DNA from: an uncultured Lachnospiraceae bacterium
GTDB taxonomy: Bacteria > Bacillota > Clostridia > Lachnospirales > Lachnospiraceae
Direction of reading: 5' to 3'
Assembly: GCA_944377405.1 (NCBI GenBank)
Contig: CALWES010000009.1
Span: 1 to 64,000 of the forward strand
DNA: 64,000 nt
Positions 9,201 through 18,000 of this stretch are shown piece by piece. The notes under the pieces were generated by a model, which saw only the letters and a program-made list of their open reading frames with translations, had not been told where the DNA came from and did not search any database. Positions within the stretch are counted from its first letter, which is position 1. The number at the start of each line of letters is the position of its first letter. Both the position numbers and the translations under genes were made by a program.

Positions 9201-10979
9201 ATAACCTACTGTTCCTGGTACGATTTCGCAATATAATTTCACTCCATCCTTACCTGCAGCTTTATTTATTATTTTTTTTAGGCTTTCAAAAGAATATACT
9301 ATACCCCCCTTATTTGAAGGGTTGTTAATATACCATTTGGCATTATATCCATTTGGAATCTCCGTCGATAACTCCACCTGTGCTTTATACTCATCTACAC
9401 TATTTTTATAAGCCGTGTTAATATTAACAAACAACGACTCCTCATACTGATTAAAATTCTCTGCATCTTTGCCTTTTATATAAGCATCTATCTGCACTCG
9501 AGTCGGGTCAATAAGGATTGTCCTTCCATCTACATGCCATGTTGGTTTTCCGTCTGCCAAATCGGCCAAATTTCCGTCTGGCGCACCATTTTCACATACA
9601 TATTCTTCCCAATTAAAACTATACTTATAGTCAGACTCTATGGCCTCTTCATCTTGGGATTTTTCAGAATAATATTTTTGCTCTGTTCCATCCACTGTTA
9701 AAGTTAAAATTGGATAGCCTTTACTATCATACTTTCCCTGCGATGTCTGCTTATTCGCCATTTGAGAAAAATCCGGTTCCTCAACTACTTGCCCTGAACG
9801 AATGTTATCTCTAGTAGAATCTCCTGTGTCCCCTACATTTTCAGGTGGTATTTCTTTGATTTTTCCCTTGCCCACATAGATAAATGCTTCATTACCAGCT
9901 GGCATTTCTTCCGTCTGTGCAAAATTAGCTCTTACAATATAAAAATACGCATCTGCCACACCCTGTTCAAGGGGCACTTTTACTACAGCCAGATTGTACA
10001 CACTGCTTCCAATTTCGAAATCGCTTTCTACTTCTTCCGCATTTATTATCGGCTTTACGACTTTTCTACTTTTAGCCTTTAAAAGGGGCTTTGTCTGAAC
10101 TGCTGTGGATTCCACATCTGCTTTATCTGATTCGGACTCTTCCTCTATATTGTATATCTGTGGCTCGTCTGCCTCGTTCTCCTCAGATTCAGATACCACT
10201 TCTACCTTATAGACTTCTGCTATCTCTGCTTCTTCATCCTCTGCAGCGGTAACGCTTACATTTACTTCACCATTAATATCTTCGTCTGCAAGTAATTCAC
10301 CCTCTGCATCCACAAACTCTATACGATATGCAGCATACTGAGAATCTTCCTCTTCTGCAACATCCGCCATATTAAGAACTTCTTCCTTTACGGCATCAGC
10401 ATCAATATCTGCAGCTTCTTCAAGGCTTATGATCTCAGCTTCAGTTCCTTCCGGCAGCACCCCTGCATCTGCAGTAATGGTAAAAATCAAGCCATCTTCA
10501 GTCAAAACCGTTGAGAAGGATTCTTCTTCTGATGCTTCCGTCAACGCTATCTCAACTTGGGTCGTATCAAAAACAATATCACCTACATTATACTCGCAGT
10601 GATATTTATCTTCGTCGGATTCGTCTACGCTTATCTTTACTCCGTCGGAATCGCCATCCACATTAACGGAAGACAGCTCATAGTCATCTTTTACAACAAA
10701 AGAAAATTTCAGAGTATCTCCTGACTTTACCTTCGTGGTTGCTCCATTCAGGATATGTGCTCCATCCTCCGGCAAAATAGTATACTCCACCTTCGCTCTT
10801 AATTCATTTTCCGGTTCATCCGGTGTCGCTTTGGGCGGTGTTGCGATTTTATCGCTCACCACTTTCGTGCTGGCTTCGCTCCCATCTCCAGGCATTGCGC
10901 CAGCCAGGACTCCTGACGGCTGTCCTGTTAATACCATGGCAAGCGCCAGTAACGCGGCAACCTTTCGCTTCACTTTCAT
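6273..10979 (-). CDS. Large secreted surface protein with MucBP-like and wall-binding repeats
   Basis: 1568 residues. The start at 10979 is supported by GGGAGGAAGAAC just upstream and a classic signal peptide (MKVKRKVAALLALAMVLTG). An acidic region (residues about 30-330) is followed by two modules resembling MucBP/Flg_new repeats, beginning near residues 596 (GYTVEYKADNET) and 886 (PYTVEYYYDG) and each ending in a VKYVKDANKDKKPD or VQYKKDANGDGVPD segment. A Gly/Asn-rich linker near 1350 leads to choline-binding-type repeats at about 1430-1568 (GWYRDEATGKWYY, GWHHDDQDGKWYY, GWRQIDGKWYY). No LPXTG motif is seen, so attachment would be non-covalent through these repeats. The stretch 9000-10800 looks poorer in GC than its neighbours. 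Ligand unknown; adhesion or matrix binding is a guess. Confidence 0.88.
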   Translation of the reverse strand: MKVKRKVAALLALAMVLTGQPSGVLAGAMPGDGSEASTKVVSDKIATPPKATPDEPENELRAKVEYTILPEDGAHILNGATTKVKSGDTLKFSFVVKDDYELSSVNVDGDSDGVKISVDESDEDKYHCEYNVGDIVFDTTQVEIALTEASEEESFSTVLTEDGLIFTITADAGVLPEGTEAEIISLEEAADIDADAVKEEVLNMADVAEEEDSQYAAYRIEFVDAEGELLADEDINGEVNVSVTAAEDEEAEIAEVYKVEVVSESEENEADEPQIYNIEEESESDKADVESTAVQTKPLLKAKSRKVVKPIINAEEVESDFEIGSSVYNLAVVKVPLEQGVADAYFYIVRANFAQTEEMPAGNEAFIYVGKGKIKEIPPENVGDTGDSTRDNIRSGQVVEEPDFSQMANKQTSQGKYDSKGYPILTLTVDGTEQKYYSEKSQDEEAIESDYKYSFNWEEYVCENGAPDGNLADLADGKPTWHVDGRTILIDPTRVQIDAYIKGKDAENFNQYEESLFVNINTAYKNSVDEYKAQVELSTEIPNGYNAKWYINNPSNKGGIVYSFESLKKIINKAAGKDGVKLYCEIVPGTVGYTVEYKADNETITSEESFNDAPTKGTGEFNSIATLSEDQKNRIPKTINLNETNYMLDPGNTYSVTLDNADGNNVIVVKYVKDANKDKKPDANQITVTFDLDDQNRQRYGATFTDTSVADGETVIYDSEEGTLTYWLTKGKDRYPTNAPEVKSNPESRMAFDGWYPAYNMSGAVGPNDNDQMYNATYDTDKFGGGEDGEKPDEIPDKYQVKITYTVVNGSWSDGSKDAKTEVVTFVDGDGNPSEEGMATLNAPTGIPNSGYTGGTWCPSAPTTVTKDDPVAYTLTYTERSDVPYTVEYYYDGVKGEATEENAAIATESTAKYNTTVTITPAEKVVYNGENHILTSTEHSVLIKVDTENVITVQYKKDANGDGVPDTEQTHITLQPYETSIYRGGTNSDNETTGLPDLELGLVNSAGTDIERPVVNSRVKNVTINGKKFEATSLDDYFKAIYVYRDEKGNYQIINSDAEGIGKEIISVVAVRAAAFEAFPAENYSKDESRDLIVDKSTGRFVTVNTSDAATSALDSIGINADTENGAIVDYFVEAASGKLFVREVNNYNENVYRDIVDSDAEAMEANRNDLAAAMPEVGTKFYTNGDEKRAQAEPEDVRLLVDDVKEANNRQKLLADKAYTAAYGLTSEQAEAEGYDSELKFLDLVDTGNGNAWVESSEGTYVFWPYPDGTDKNTEFTLRHFVGLDRETQYDGDEAVANAIAGAELEDEVKLKMVPTEEGLKFFTDGKLAFSPFMLMWKTDDGNGNGGNDNPGGGGGNDHDSTTGGSGTVADPYVVRLHGNWVHMDPNDIFKPISEPVPEGATPVTNPEWHQWKFILNNGTMLFNRWAYIRNPYAVGDQPREGWFYFNRDGIMQYGWYRDEATGKWYYAHRESDGMLGTLRYGWHHDDQDGKWYYLDPTTGEMLLGWRQIDGKWYYFNPYAPEVTWNYNEATGGWTYNGSASRPYGSMYQNEMTPDGYQVDENGAWVQ

Positions 10980-11341
10980 GTTCTTCCTCCCCTTTCCTCC
11001 GGCCTTCGCCGGTCGTGTGATATATATAAAAGTCCGGACATCCACAGGCCCCAGCCTGCTTTTGCCCGGTTGCTGTCGCAGCTATAACGATGTCAATAAA
11101 AGATATTATAAGAACTAGTAATACAAGCCGCTTTAGCAGGCAATTTCCCGAGTGTAAAATAATAATATACCCCCAGTTGGTTTTTATATATTACCATATA
11201 TCACCTTAAAAGGCTATACTTTCTCGGCATTTTATACAAGAAAATACAAAAATTTTACAACCCCGCAGTTTTCAAATGTATCGTTCAGACTTCCTTTAAG
11301 CTGGTACCGATAATTTCTATTATAAGAACTTTTTTCATGCT
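10980..11341 (-). promoter_or_regulatory. Long AT-rich leader and promoter region of the surface protein
   Basis: A 360-base gene-free region. TTGTAA (11255-11260) and TATAAA (11231-11236) are spaced 18 bases apart on the minus strand and would give a leader of about 240 bases. I saw no riboswitch consensus I could defend in the leader. Confidence 0.4.
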
Positions 11342-11407
11342 AAAAAGCCGCCCCTTCCCGCCTTCTCCCTGCACTTATCCACAGGGATCCGGCGAAAAGG
11401 GACGGCT
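11342..11407 (-). terminator. Intrinsic terminator of the lysine-type ABC operon
   Basis: On the minus strand AGCCGTCCCTTTTCGCC pairs with GGCGGGAAGGGGCGGCT and is followed by a T run. It lies about 50 bases after the ATPase stop. Confidence 0.85.
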
Positions 11408-11456
11408 GTCCACATTTCTCTGATCCTAAGATCTGTATTCTGTTCTTTTTTCTTCC

Positions 11457-12200
11457 TTAGCGGTTCGTAAAGCGCTCCAGGAACTCCCTGGTCCGCTCCT
11501 CCTTCGGGTGCTCGAAGATCTCCTCCGGAGTTCCCTCCTCGCAGATCACCCCGTCCGCCATGTATACCACATGGGTGGACACGTCCCTTGCAAAGGCCAT
11601 CTCGTGGGTCACCACGATCATGGTGAGGCCTTCCTTTGCCAGGGTCCGCATGACGGAGAGCACCTCTCCCACCATCTGGGGATCCAGAGCTGAGGTGGGT
11701 TCGTCAAAGAGCAGCACCTCCGGCTGCATGGCCAGGGCCCTTGCGATGGCAACTCTCTGCTTCTGTCCGCCGGAGAGCTGTCTGGGCTTTGCGTTGATAT
11801 AGGGAGCCATGCCTACCTTCTCCAGGTAGTTCATGGCCAGCTTCTCCGCCTCCTCCCGGCTCTTCTTCTGAACCTTCATGGGGCCTGCGATGCAGTTGGC
11901 CAGGACGCTCATGTTATTGAAGAGGTTGAAGCTCTGGAAGCACATGCCCACCTTTGCCCGGTAGGCGCAGGGATCGAAGCCGTGGCCGCCGATCTGCTGT
12001 CCGTGGAACTGGATCTCGCCGCCGCTGGGCTTCTCCAGCAGGTTGATGCAGCGCAGCAGGGTGGACTTTCCGGAGCCGGAGGCTCCGATGATGCAGGTCA
12101 CATCCCCCTCGTGGACCTCAAAGTCCACGTCCTTGAGCACCTGGTTGGATCCGAAGGTCTTGCTCAGATGCTTTACTGAAATAATTGCATTTTCTGACAT
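11457..12200 (-). CDS. Polar amino acid ABC transporter ATPase
   Basis: 247 residues of the GlnQ/HisP family. Walker A GASGSGKS is near residue 39, the signature LSGGQKQR near 143 and Walker [12 protein letters not shown] near 167, with the switch histidine in VVTHEMAFA. It powers uptake through the permease encoded immediately upstream (one base between the genes). The operon order is binding protein, permease, ATPase. The upstream lysine riboswitch makes lysine the likely substrate, an inference from regulation rather than from the ATPase itself. Confidence 0.93.
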   Translation of the reverse strand: MSENAIISVKHLSKTFGSNQVLKDVDFEVHEGDVTCIIGASGSGKSTLLRCINLLEKPSGGEIQFHGQQIGGHGFDPCAYRAKVGMCFQSFNLFNNMSVLANCIAGPMKVQKKSREEAEKLAMNYLEKVGMAPYINAKPRQLSGGQKQRVAIARALAMQPEVLLFDEPTSALDPQMVGEVLSVMRTLAKEGLTMIVVTHEMAFARDVSTHVVYMADGVICEEGTPEEIFEHPKEERTREFLERFTNR

Positions 12201-12201
12201 A

Positions 12202-13068
12202 TCAGCGCTCTCCTCCGTTTCCTGCCTGTTTTTTCAGTGCCTCACCCCGCTTGAACTCCCGTACGTCGTGGTTGGTCTCAATGGGGTTGCCATGATACTT
12301 GTAGGTGCCCTCTCCCAGGACGATGGCGTCGTCCATGGCCAGGGCGAAGTTCTCCGGTCCGTCCATCTTCTTCTCGATGACCCGGAGGATCCGGGAGCAG
12401 ATGAAGGTCAGGATGAAGTAGAATACCATGGCGATGGTATATGCCTCAAAGAAGGTGTAGTATGCGCCTGTCGCACTTCTGGTGGCGTAGGTCAGCTCCG
12501 TTACGCCGATGATGGTCAGGACGCAGGTATCCTTGATGTTGATGATCAGGTTGTTGCCGATCTGGGGCATGATGTTCCGGAGGGCCTGGGGCAGGATCAC
12601 GCTGGTCATGGTCTGGAAATGGTTCATGCCGATGGCCATGGCTCCCTCTGTCTGGCCCGGGTCAATGGACAGGATACCGCCTCTTACGGTCTCCGCCATG
12701 TAGGCGCCGGTGTTGATGGAGACGATGAGGAAGGCTGCCGGCAGCATACCCAGGTTGATGCCGAATACATAGGGCAGTCCGTAGTAGATGAAGGCTGCCT
12801 GGATCATCATGGGGGTGCCGCGGAAGATCTCCACGTAGGCGTTCAGGATGAACTTGATGACCATGAGGATGTAGTGCTTTGCCGCGTTCTCCGTCTTATC
12901 CGTGGGGATCGTCTGGACGATACCCACCGCAAGGCCGATCACACATCCGATAAAGGTGGAAACCAGCGCGATCAGCATGGTGTAGCCGATGCCCTGCATA
13001 AAGGACTGGCTGTAGGTTTCCAGGATAAACAGGATCTTCGGGATAAATCCCTCCGGTAATGTTGTCAT
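12202..13068 (-). CDS. Polar amino acid ABC transporter permease
   Basis: 288 residues with an N-terminal membrane segment typical of the HisM/GlnP family and the EAA-type coupling loop ([23 protein letters not shown] spans about residues 155-177), which contacts the ATPase. It also has a soluble C-terminal tail of about 40 residues (ending KQAGNGGER), longer than in most family members. Genes for the binding protein and the ATPase flank it in one operon. Only one permease is encoded, so a homodimer is expected. Confidence 0.92.
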   Translation of the reverse strand: MTTLPEGFIPKILFILETYSQSFMQGIGYTMLIALVSTFIGCVIGLAVGIVQTIPTDKTENAAKHYILMVIKFILNAYVEIFRGTPMMIQAAFIYYGLPYVFGINLGMLPAAFLIVSINTGAYMAETVRGGILSIDPGQTEGAMAIGMNHFQTMTSVILPQALRNIMPQIGNNLIINIKDTCVLTIIGVTELTYATRSATGAYYTFFEAYTIAMVFYFILTFICSRILRVIEKKMDGPENFALAMDDAIVLGEGTYKYHGNPIETNHDVREFKRGEALKKQAGNGGER

Positions 13069-13089
13069 GTCTCTTTGAGGCCCCTTTCT

Positions 13090-13929
13090 TTATTCGCTCA
13101 GCGGCTGTACGCTGATGGCTTCCTCCATCATCTCGGTGAAGTCATCCGGCGTCATCTCAGCCAGCACACCGTTGATCTTGTCCTTAAGCTCCGTGTTGCC
13201 CTTCTTCAGGGAGATACCGATGTTGATGTCCTCCTCGGATACCTCGAAGTCATCGTCGGATCCCGTGAAGTCCAGAAGCACCATATCCGGGTAAGCGACG
13301 CAGGCTGCCATGGCGGTAGGCATATCCGTTACCACCAGATCGCACTTTCCGCTCTCCAGGGCCATGAGCATAGCCGGTGCGGACTCCTGGGCTGCCAGGA
13401 TGTTTGCGTCCTGGATCTGGGGCAGGCAGTTGTCATACCAGATGGTGTTGAGCTGGCTGGTGCAGGTAGCGCCTGCCAGGTCTGCCACACCCTGTGCCTC
13501 TGCGTAGGGTGAATCAGCAGTGGTAACTGCTACAACGGATGCGTAGTAGTAGGGCTCCGTGAAGTCCACGCTCTGCAGACGCTCTGAGGTGATGGACTGT
13601 CCTGCGATGACGCAGTCCACGGTTCCGGACTGTACTGCCGGTACCAGGGAATCCCAGTCACTCTTTACGATCTCCAGGTCCATGCCCAGCTTCTCGGCGA
13701 TGAGCTTTGCCATCATAACGTCGTAGCCGTAGGCGTAGTCCTGGCTGTCCTTGATCTGTACGGCGCCGTTGGAGTCATCGCCCTGGGTCCAGTTGTAGGG
13801 TGCGTATGCACACTCCATTGCAACGGTGAGGGTGTTGTCCGCCTCCTTGCTTCCGCCGCAGGCCGTAAGGCCCATCATCACGCTTGCTCCTGCAAGGACT
13901 GCTGCTGCCATTCTTACTGTTCTTCTCAT
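13090..13929 (-). CDS. Lipoprotein amino acid-binding protein, probably for lysine
   Basis: 279 residues, family 3 solute-binding protein. The start at 13929 follows GGGAGGAAG. The signal ends in the lipobox LTAC, so the mature protein is lipid-anchored outside the membrane. The family core is visible: YAPYNW, YGYDVMMAKLIAEKLG, DSLVPAVQSGTVDCVIAG and FTEPYYYA. It is the first gene after a lysine riboswitch with its own terminator, so expression should fall when lysine is plentiful. The residue pattern alone would also fit another polar amino acid. Confidence 0.93.
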   Translation of the reverse strand: MRRTVRMAAAVLAGASVMMGLTACGGSKEADNTLTVAMECAYAPYNWTQGDDSNGAVQIKDSQDYAYGYDVMMAKLIAEKLGMDLEIVKSDWDSLVPAVQSGTVDCVIAGQSITSERLQSVDFTEPYYYASVVAVTTADSPYAEAQGVADLAGATCTSQLNTIWYDNCLPQIQDANILAAQESAPAMLMALESGKCDLVVTDMPTAMAACVAYPDMVLLDFTGSDDDFEVSEEDINIGISLKKGNTELKDKINGVLAEMTPDDFTEMMEEAISVQPLSE

Positions 13930-13969
13930 TGTTTCTTCCTCCCATATGCGGAGCCTCTGCTCCGGTATT

Positions 13970-14009
13970 AAAAAACCACGAAGCGTCTTTGAAACACTTC
14001 GTGGTCTGA
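13970..14009 (-). terminator. Riboswitch-controlled terminator
   Basis: CCACGAAGTGTTTC and GACGCTTCGTGG form a strong stem followed by six T, between the aptamer and the start of the binding-protein gene. This is the expression platform of the lysine riboswitch. Confidence 0.88.
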
Positions 14010-14036
14010 GGACTGAAATAATAAAAAGATCAACTC

Positions 14037-14216
14037 TCAAGCCTTAGGATAGCGCTTCACTTAAGACGTGACAGTCCGCCGGATCTTATTCCTGCGGCCC
14101 AACCTGTATCCCGGCAAATGGATACGGTTTCGGCGGATGACCCCTTTCTTCCGGACAGCCCTTGCCGGCCTTGTGTCCGAAGTACTGATGACATTCCGCG
14201 CCTCTACCTAAATGGA
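14037..14216 (-). promoter_or_regulatory. Lysine riboswitch (L box)
   Basis: The conserved blocks occur in order on the minus strand: AGGTAGAGGCGC at 14209-14198, a GCCGAA block at 14134-14129, and GGACTGTCA at 14077-14069. A TTTAGG/CCTAA closing pair can form P1. Known L boxes bind lysine and promote termination; the terminator at 13970-14009 fits. Assignment rests on conserved blocks, without folding by program. Confidence 0.85.
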
Positions 14217-14253
14217 TCCTTCCGGATCCAAGACAGCTTTATGATTTTTCGCT

Positions 14254-14282
14254 AATATAGCACTCCCTTTTGGAATTGTCAA
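14254..14282 (-). promoter_or_regulatory. Promoter of the lysine-responsive operon
   Basis: TTGACA, 17 bases, TATATT on the minus strand. The -35 lies nine bases beyond the ylmH stop, and transcription would begin about 30 bases before the L box. Confidence 0.85.
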
Positions 14283-14290
14283 TCCCTTTT

Positions 14291-15085
14291 TTACAGGAAT
14301 ACCCTGGCTCTGATGTAGAGCCTTCCCTTTCGGGTCTCCTTTTCCCGGCCCTCGTAGATGAACTTTCCGCAGCCCCGCACGGAGATCCGGGCCCCCTCCC
14401 GGAGGGTCCCTCCCGTCTTTCCGGCGGTCCTTCCGTCTACGAAGACCTTCTCTCCTGCTATGAGCTCCGCCGCAGCTCCCCGGGACAGCTTATACACCGC
14501 CGCAAGGACTGCGTCCAGCCGCTCCGAGGCCACGTTTACCGACAGCTCCTGGAACTTCGGCCGTACCTCCGCCTCCCCAGGGGGCACCTCCTCACAGCTT
14601 ACGGAGGTGTGCTTCACCCGGGTAAGCTCCCGGCACACAAGCTCCGCAATGTCCCTGGAGCAGTAGAGCCAGGCCCGGCTCCCCTCCGTCAGGATATCCC
14701 CGGTCTTGTCCCGCTGGATCCCCAGGTTCATAAGGGCTCCCAGGTAGTCCCTGTGGGTCAGGGCATCGGAGAACTTCTCATTGAGGGGGCTGATGCGGAT
14801 ACAGGCCACAAGGTCGGAAAACATGCCGGAGAGGATCCCCTCCGCCTCCGGGCTCCCCTCCCGGGGAAGCTCCAGATAGGAGGGCAGGAAGATCAGCATC
14901 TGCCGGTCCGCCTCCGGGTGTCCCCCGTAGAGGATGTAGCGGGCCCCTGCCAGGCTTCCCGCAAGCTCATGGAAGGCCGCCTGCTCCGATACCCCCAGAA
15001 AGTCCGTGTGCTGCAGGATATCTCTCTGCCAGCTCCGTTCCGCAAGCTCCCGGAACCTGGCGGTCAGCAGATCATCTGCCTTCAT
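14291..15085 (-). CDS. YlmH-type S4 RNA-binding protein
   Basis: 264 residues. The N-terminal two thirds match the YlmH/Sll1252 family (RYILYGGHPEADRQ, HRDYLGALMNLGIQRDKTGD). An S4 RNA-binding domain follows in the C-terminal third (VASERLDAVLAAVYKLSR, AGEKVFVDGR). Family members bind stalled ribosomes and are linked to translation quality control and, in Gram-positives, to cell division loci. It overlaps the end of the large upstream glycosyltransferase gene by 14 bases, so it is probably co-transcribed with the polysaccharide genes rather than with a division cluster, an unusual setting. Confidence 0.9.
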   Translation of the reverse strand: MKADDLLTARFRELAERSWQRDILQHTDFLGVSEQAAFHELAGSLAGARYILYGGHPEADRQMLIFLPSYLELPREGSPEAEGILSGMFSDLVACIRISPLNEKFSDALTHRDYLGALMNLGIQRDKTGDILTEGSRAWLYCSRDIAELVCRELTRVKHTSVSCEEVPPGEAEVRPKFQELSVNVASERLDAVLAAVYKLSRGAAAELIAGEKVFVDGRTAGKTGGTLREGARISVRGCGKFIYEGREKETRKGRLYIRARVFL

Positions 15086-18000
15086 CCTGCTTCTCCGCTG
15101 TTTCGTTCTCCTCCGTCCTCAGCTTCTCCTGAAGCTCGGAGCGCTTCACCATGGCAAAGTCCGGGGCGATGATGCGCCATGCCGCGTCCATGCTGTAGTG
15201 GAGCTTGATGTAGCGCTGGGTCTCGCTGCTGATGACTGCAAGCATTCCATCGTTCTGATAGAGCTTCAGCACCGCCTCCGCAAAGCTTTCCGCCACTGCC
15301 TCCGGATGCTCCCGAAGCTCCGTCTCCGTCTCGTTCACCGTTGCCAGTACCCGCTCCGGATCCGGGATGCCCTCTGCACCTACGGAGGTGGTCACCACCA
15401 CGGCGCCGTTGTAGATGGCTTCCACCACCTTGCCCTTGACGCCTGCGCCGTAACGCAGGGGTACCACCGTGATCTTTGTTTTCTGATAAAGAGCGGCCAG
15501 CTCCTCGTCGCTGACGTAGCCCAGTACGTGGATGCCTGTTTTTTCCGGCTCCACACCCAGGGCAGTGATCTCCTCCGGGGCCTTGGAGCCTACGATATAG
15601 AAGTTCATGTCCGGAACCTTCTCCCGGATCTTCGGGAACACGTCCTTTACGAACCAGAGGACTCCGTCCTCATTCGGGGGATGGGCAAAGCCACCCACAA
15701 AGAGCAGGCCTTCCCGCTTGGCGTAGTCCGTCTCCTCTCCCGTCTCGGAGAGCAGGGCACCGGACTTTCCGCAGGGCAGGAAGTCCTCCCAGAGGTAGGC
15801 TGTGATAGCCTTTACCCGGATCTTGGGATCCAGGGCATGGATGGCCTCCACCTCCGCCTCCGAAGGATAGTAGGACATGTCCGCCTTCTGCATCACGGTA
15901 AATTCGATGCTCTTCCAGTAGTCGGACTCCCGCTTGGTGCGGATGTCCCCGTTCAGCTCATACTCCCGCAGAAGCCGCAGGAAGTGCAGGTCATGTCCGT
16001 AGTAGATGCAGCGGATGCCCGTGTTCTCCCGCAGGAAGTCGATGTATTTGATGGCGATATGGGGCCGGTTCAGGTAGGCGATGTCGATGAAGAGCTGGTT
16101 CTCCCGGATCCAGTCCCAGATACCGCTCTGCATGTCCTCCCCGTAGAGGATCTCAACCCCCATCTGCATGAGCTCCGTGGAATAGGGCTCCTCGTGGAGG
16201 AAGTTGTCCCCCAGGAGCTTTACGTTATAGCCCTTCTTCAGGAACATGCGGATGTACTGATAGGTGGTCTTGGAGCCGGCGTCTTTGTCCCAGGTGGGCA
16301 CGTAGTGATCGATCACCAGGACGCAGGGCTTCTTCTGGGAACGGTCTCTTGCGGTAAAGGGATTGGGATTTCCCGTATTCCTGGACTGCTCCTTAAGCTC
16401 CTCCTTCCACTTCTCCCGGAACTTCTCCTGGTTCACCACCTGGTACTTCTTCAGGCCCTCTCCGTTCACGTCGGTGCCGTTGGAGATCCCCTCGAAGTGA
16501 ACCACCACAGACTTCGGCTGGTATACCACCCGTTTTCCGTGCTTTCTCACCTCAAAGGCCAGGTCGCTGTCCTCGCAGTAGGCAGGAGCGAAGCGCTCGT
16601 CAAAGCCCCCGATCTCCTCCCAGAGGGATCTGCGGATCATGATGGCTGCGCCGGAGATGTAGTCCACCTCCTTTAGGTAGTTGTACTGGGGCTTCTCCGG
16701 GTCGTCCAGTCGGCCGTAGTTCCAGCCGGAGCCGTCGGACCAGATGATGCCCCCCGCCTCCTGAAGGCGGCCGTCGGGGTAGATCAGCTTGGAGCCCGCC
16801 ATGCCGATGCTCTCGTCTCCGTCCATCAGCTTCAGGAGGGAGGAGAGCCAGCCGTCGGTCACCTTTGTATCGTTATTCAGGAAGAAGATATAATCTCCCA
16901 CCGCTTTTTTCGCTGCCTGGTTGCAGTTCTTCAGGAAGCCCTGGTTCTCCGTGTTCCGGCTCACCACAAGGCCCCGAATGTAGTCTCCGATGGAGGCGGT
17001 GGCGTCCTTGGATACGTCGTCCGCAAGGATCACCTCATAGGGGGTCTCATGGAAGTCCGTGTGCTCCAGGATGGACTGGATGCAGGCGTAGGTATAGGCC
17101 ACCTGGTCATAGACCGGAAGCACGATGGACACCCTGGGGCGCACCTTGGCTGCTGCCGCTTCCGTGGCTGCCGCAGCTGCTGAGGTCCCGCCGGTGGCTC
17201 CGGCATTCTCTCCCGTCATCAGGTCCGCCTGGTGCAGGCAGTCCGGAAGGGTCAGTCTGCCTCCCGTAAAGTAGATCTCTCCGATGCGGAAGTCGCCCCG
17301 GATCCGGTTTCTTCCCTCCTCCGTCAGATACAGACGGCAGGTGTTCACCGGGTGCCGGAGGGTCTCCTTGCAGTAGTGCAGGACCTTCCGCTTTCTGGAG
17401 CCTATGGGGAACATCTTCGTAAAGGCCCCGTTGATGCCCCGGCCCATGCGGGACAGAAGGCCCTCATGCTTTCTCAGGTATGCAAGCTCCTTCTGCATGG
17501 CGGCGATGTCCGCCTCATGGATCCGGTTGATGGCTTCGATGTTTACGATATGGTTCTGGGAGAGCCGCTGGATCTCCAGGTTCTTGCTGATGGTCTCCTT
17601 GTGCTCCTGGACCTCGTCCTGGAGCCGCAGGTTCCACTCCGTGTATTCCTCCAGCTTCTGCTCCATCCGGCGGATCTCCGTAAGGCCCTTTGCAGGCTGC
17701 CGGTAGTTCTTCAGGAAGGCCTGCTGCCCCTGGCCGTGGACGAACTCCTGGAAGGATTCCTCCATGTGCTCAAACTCCGGAAGCTCCTCCTCCCGGATGC
17801 CGAAGAGGCCCAGGAAATCGGAAAGCTGCGGATAGGCGTAAAGGGACTCCCGGTATGCCTCATACCAGTAGCGCAGGATCCGGTACCGGAGATAATCCCG
17901 GTCCAGAACGTGCTCGAATACCCACTCGTAATCCACGTAGTAGTATTCGCTGCCGCATTTCATCACATTTTCAAAGAGGCAGTCCATGTTGTGGCACTCA

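Noticed and set aside
10980..11341. Possible c-di-GMP riboswitch in the leader of the surface protein
   Set aside because: A GGGCAAAAGC stretch looked suggestive but the other conserved blocks of the class are missing.
15006..16676. Plus-strand open frame of 556 codons
   Set aside because: It is antisense to the GT4 and GT2 parts of the large enzyme and has no recognisable domain or ribosome-binding site.
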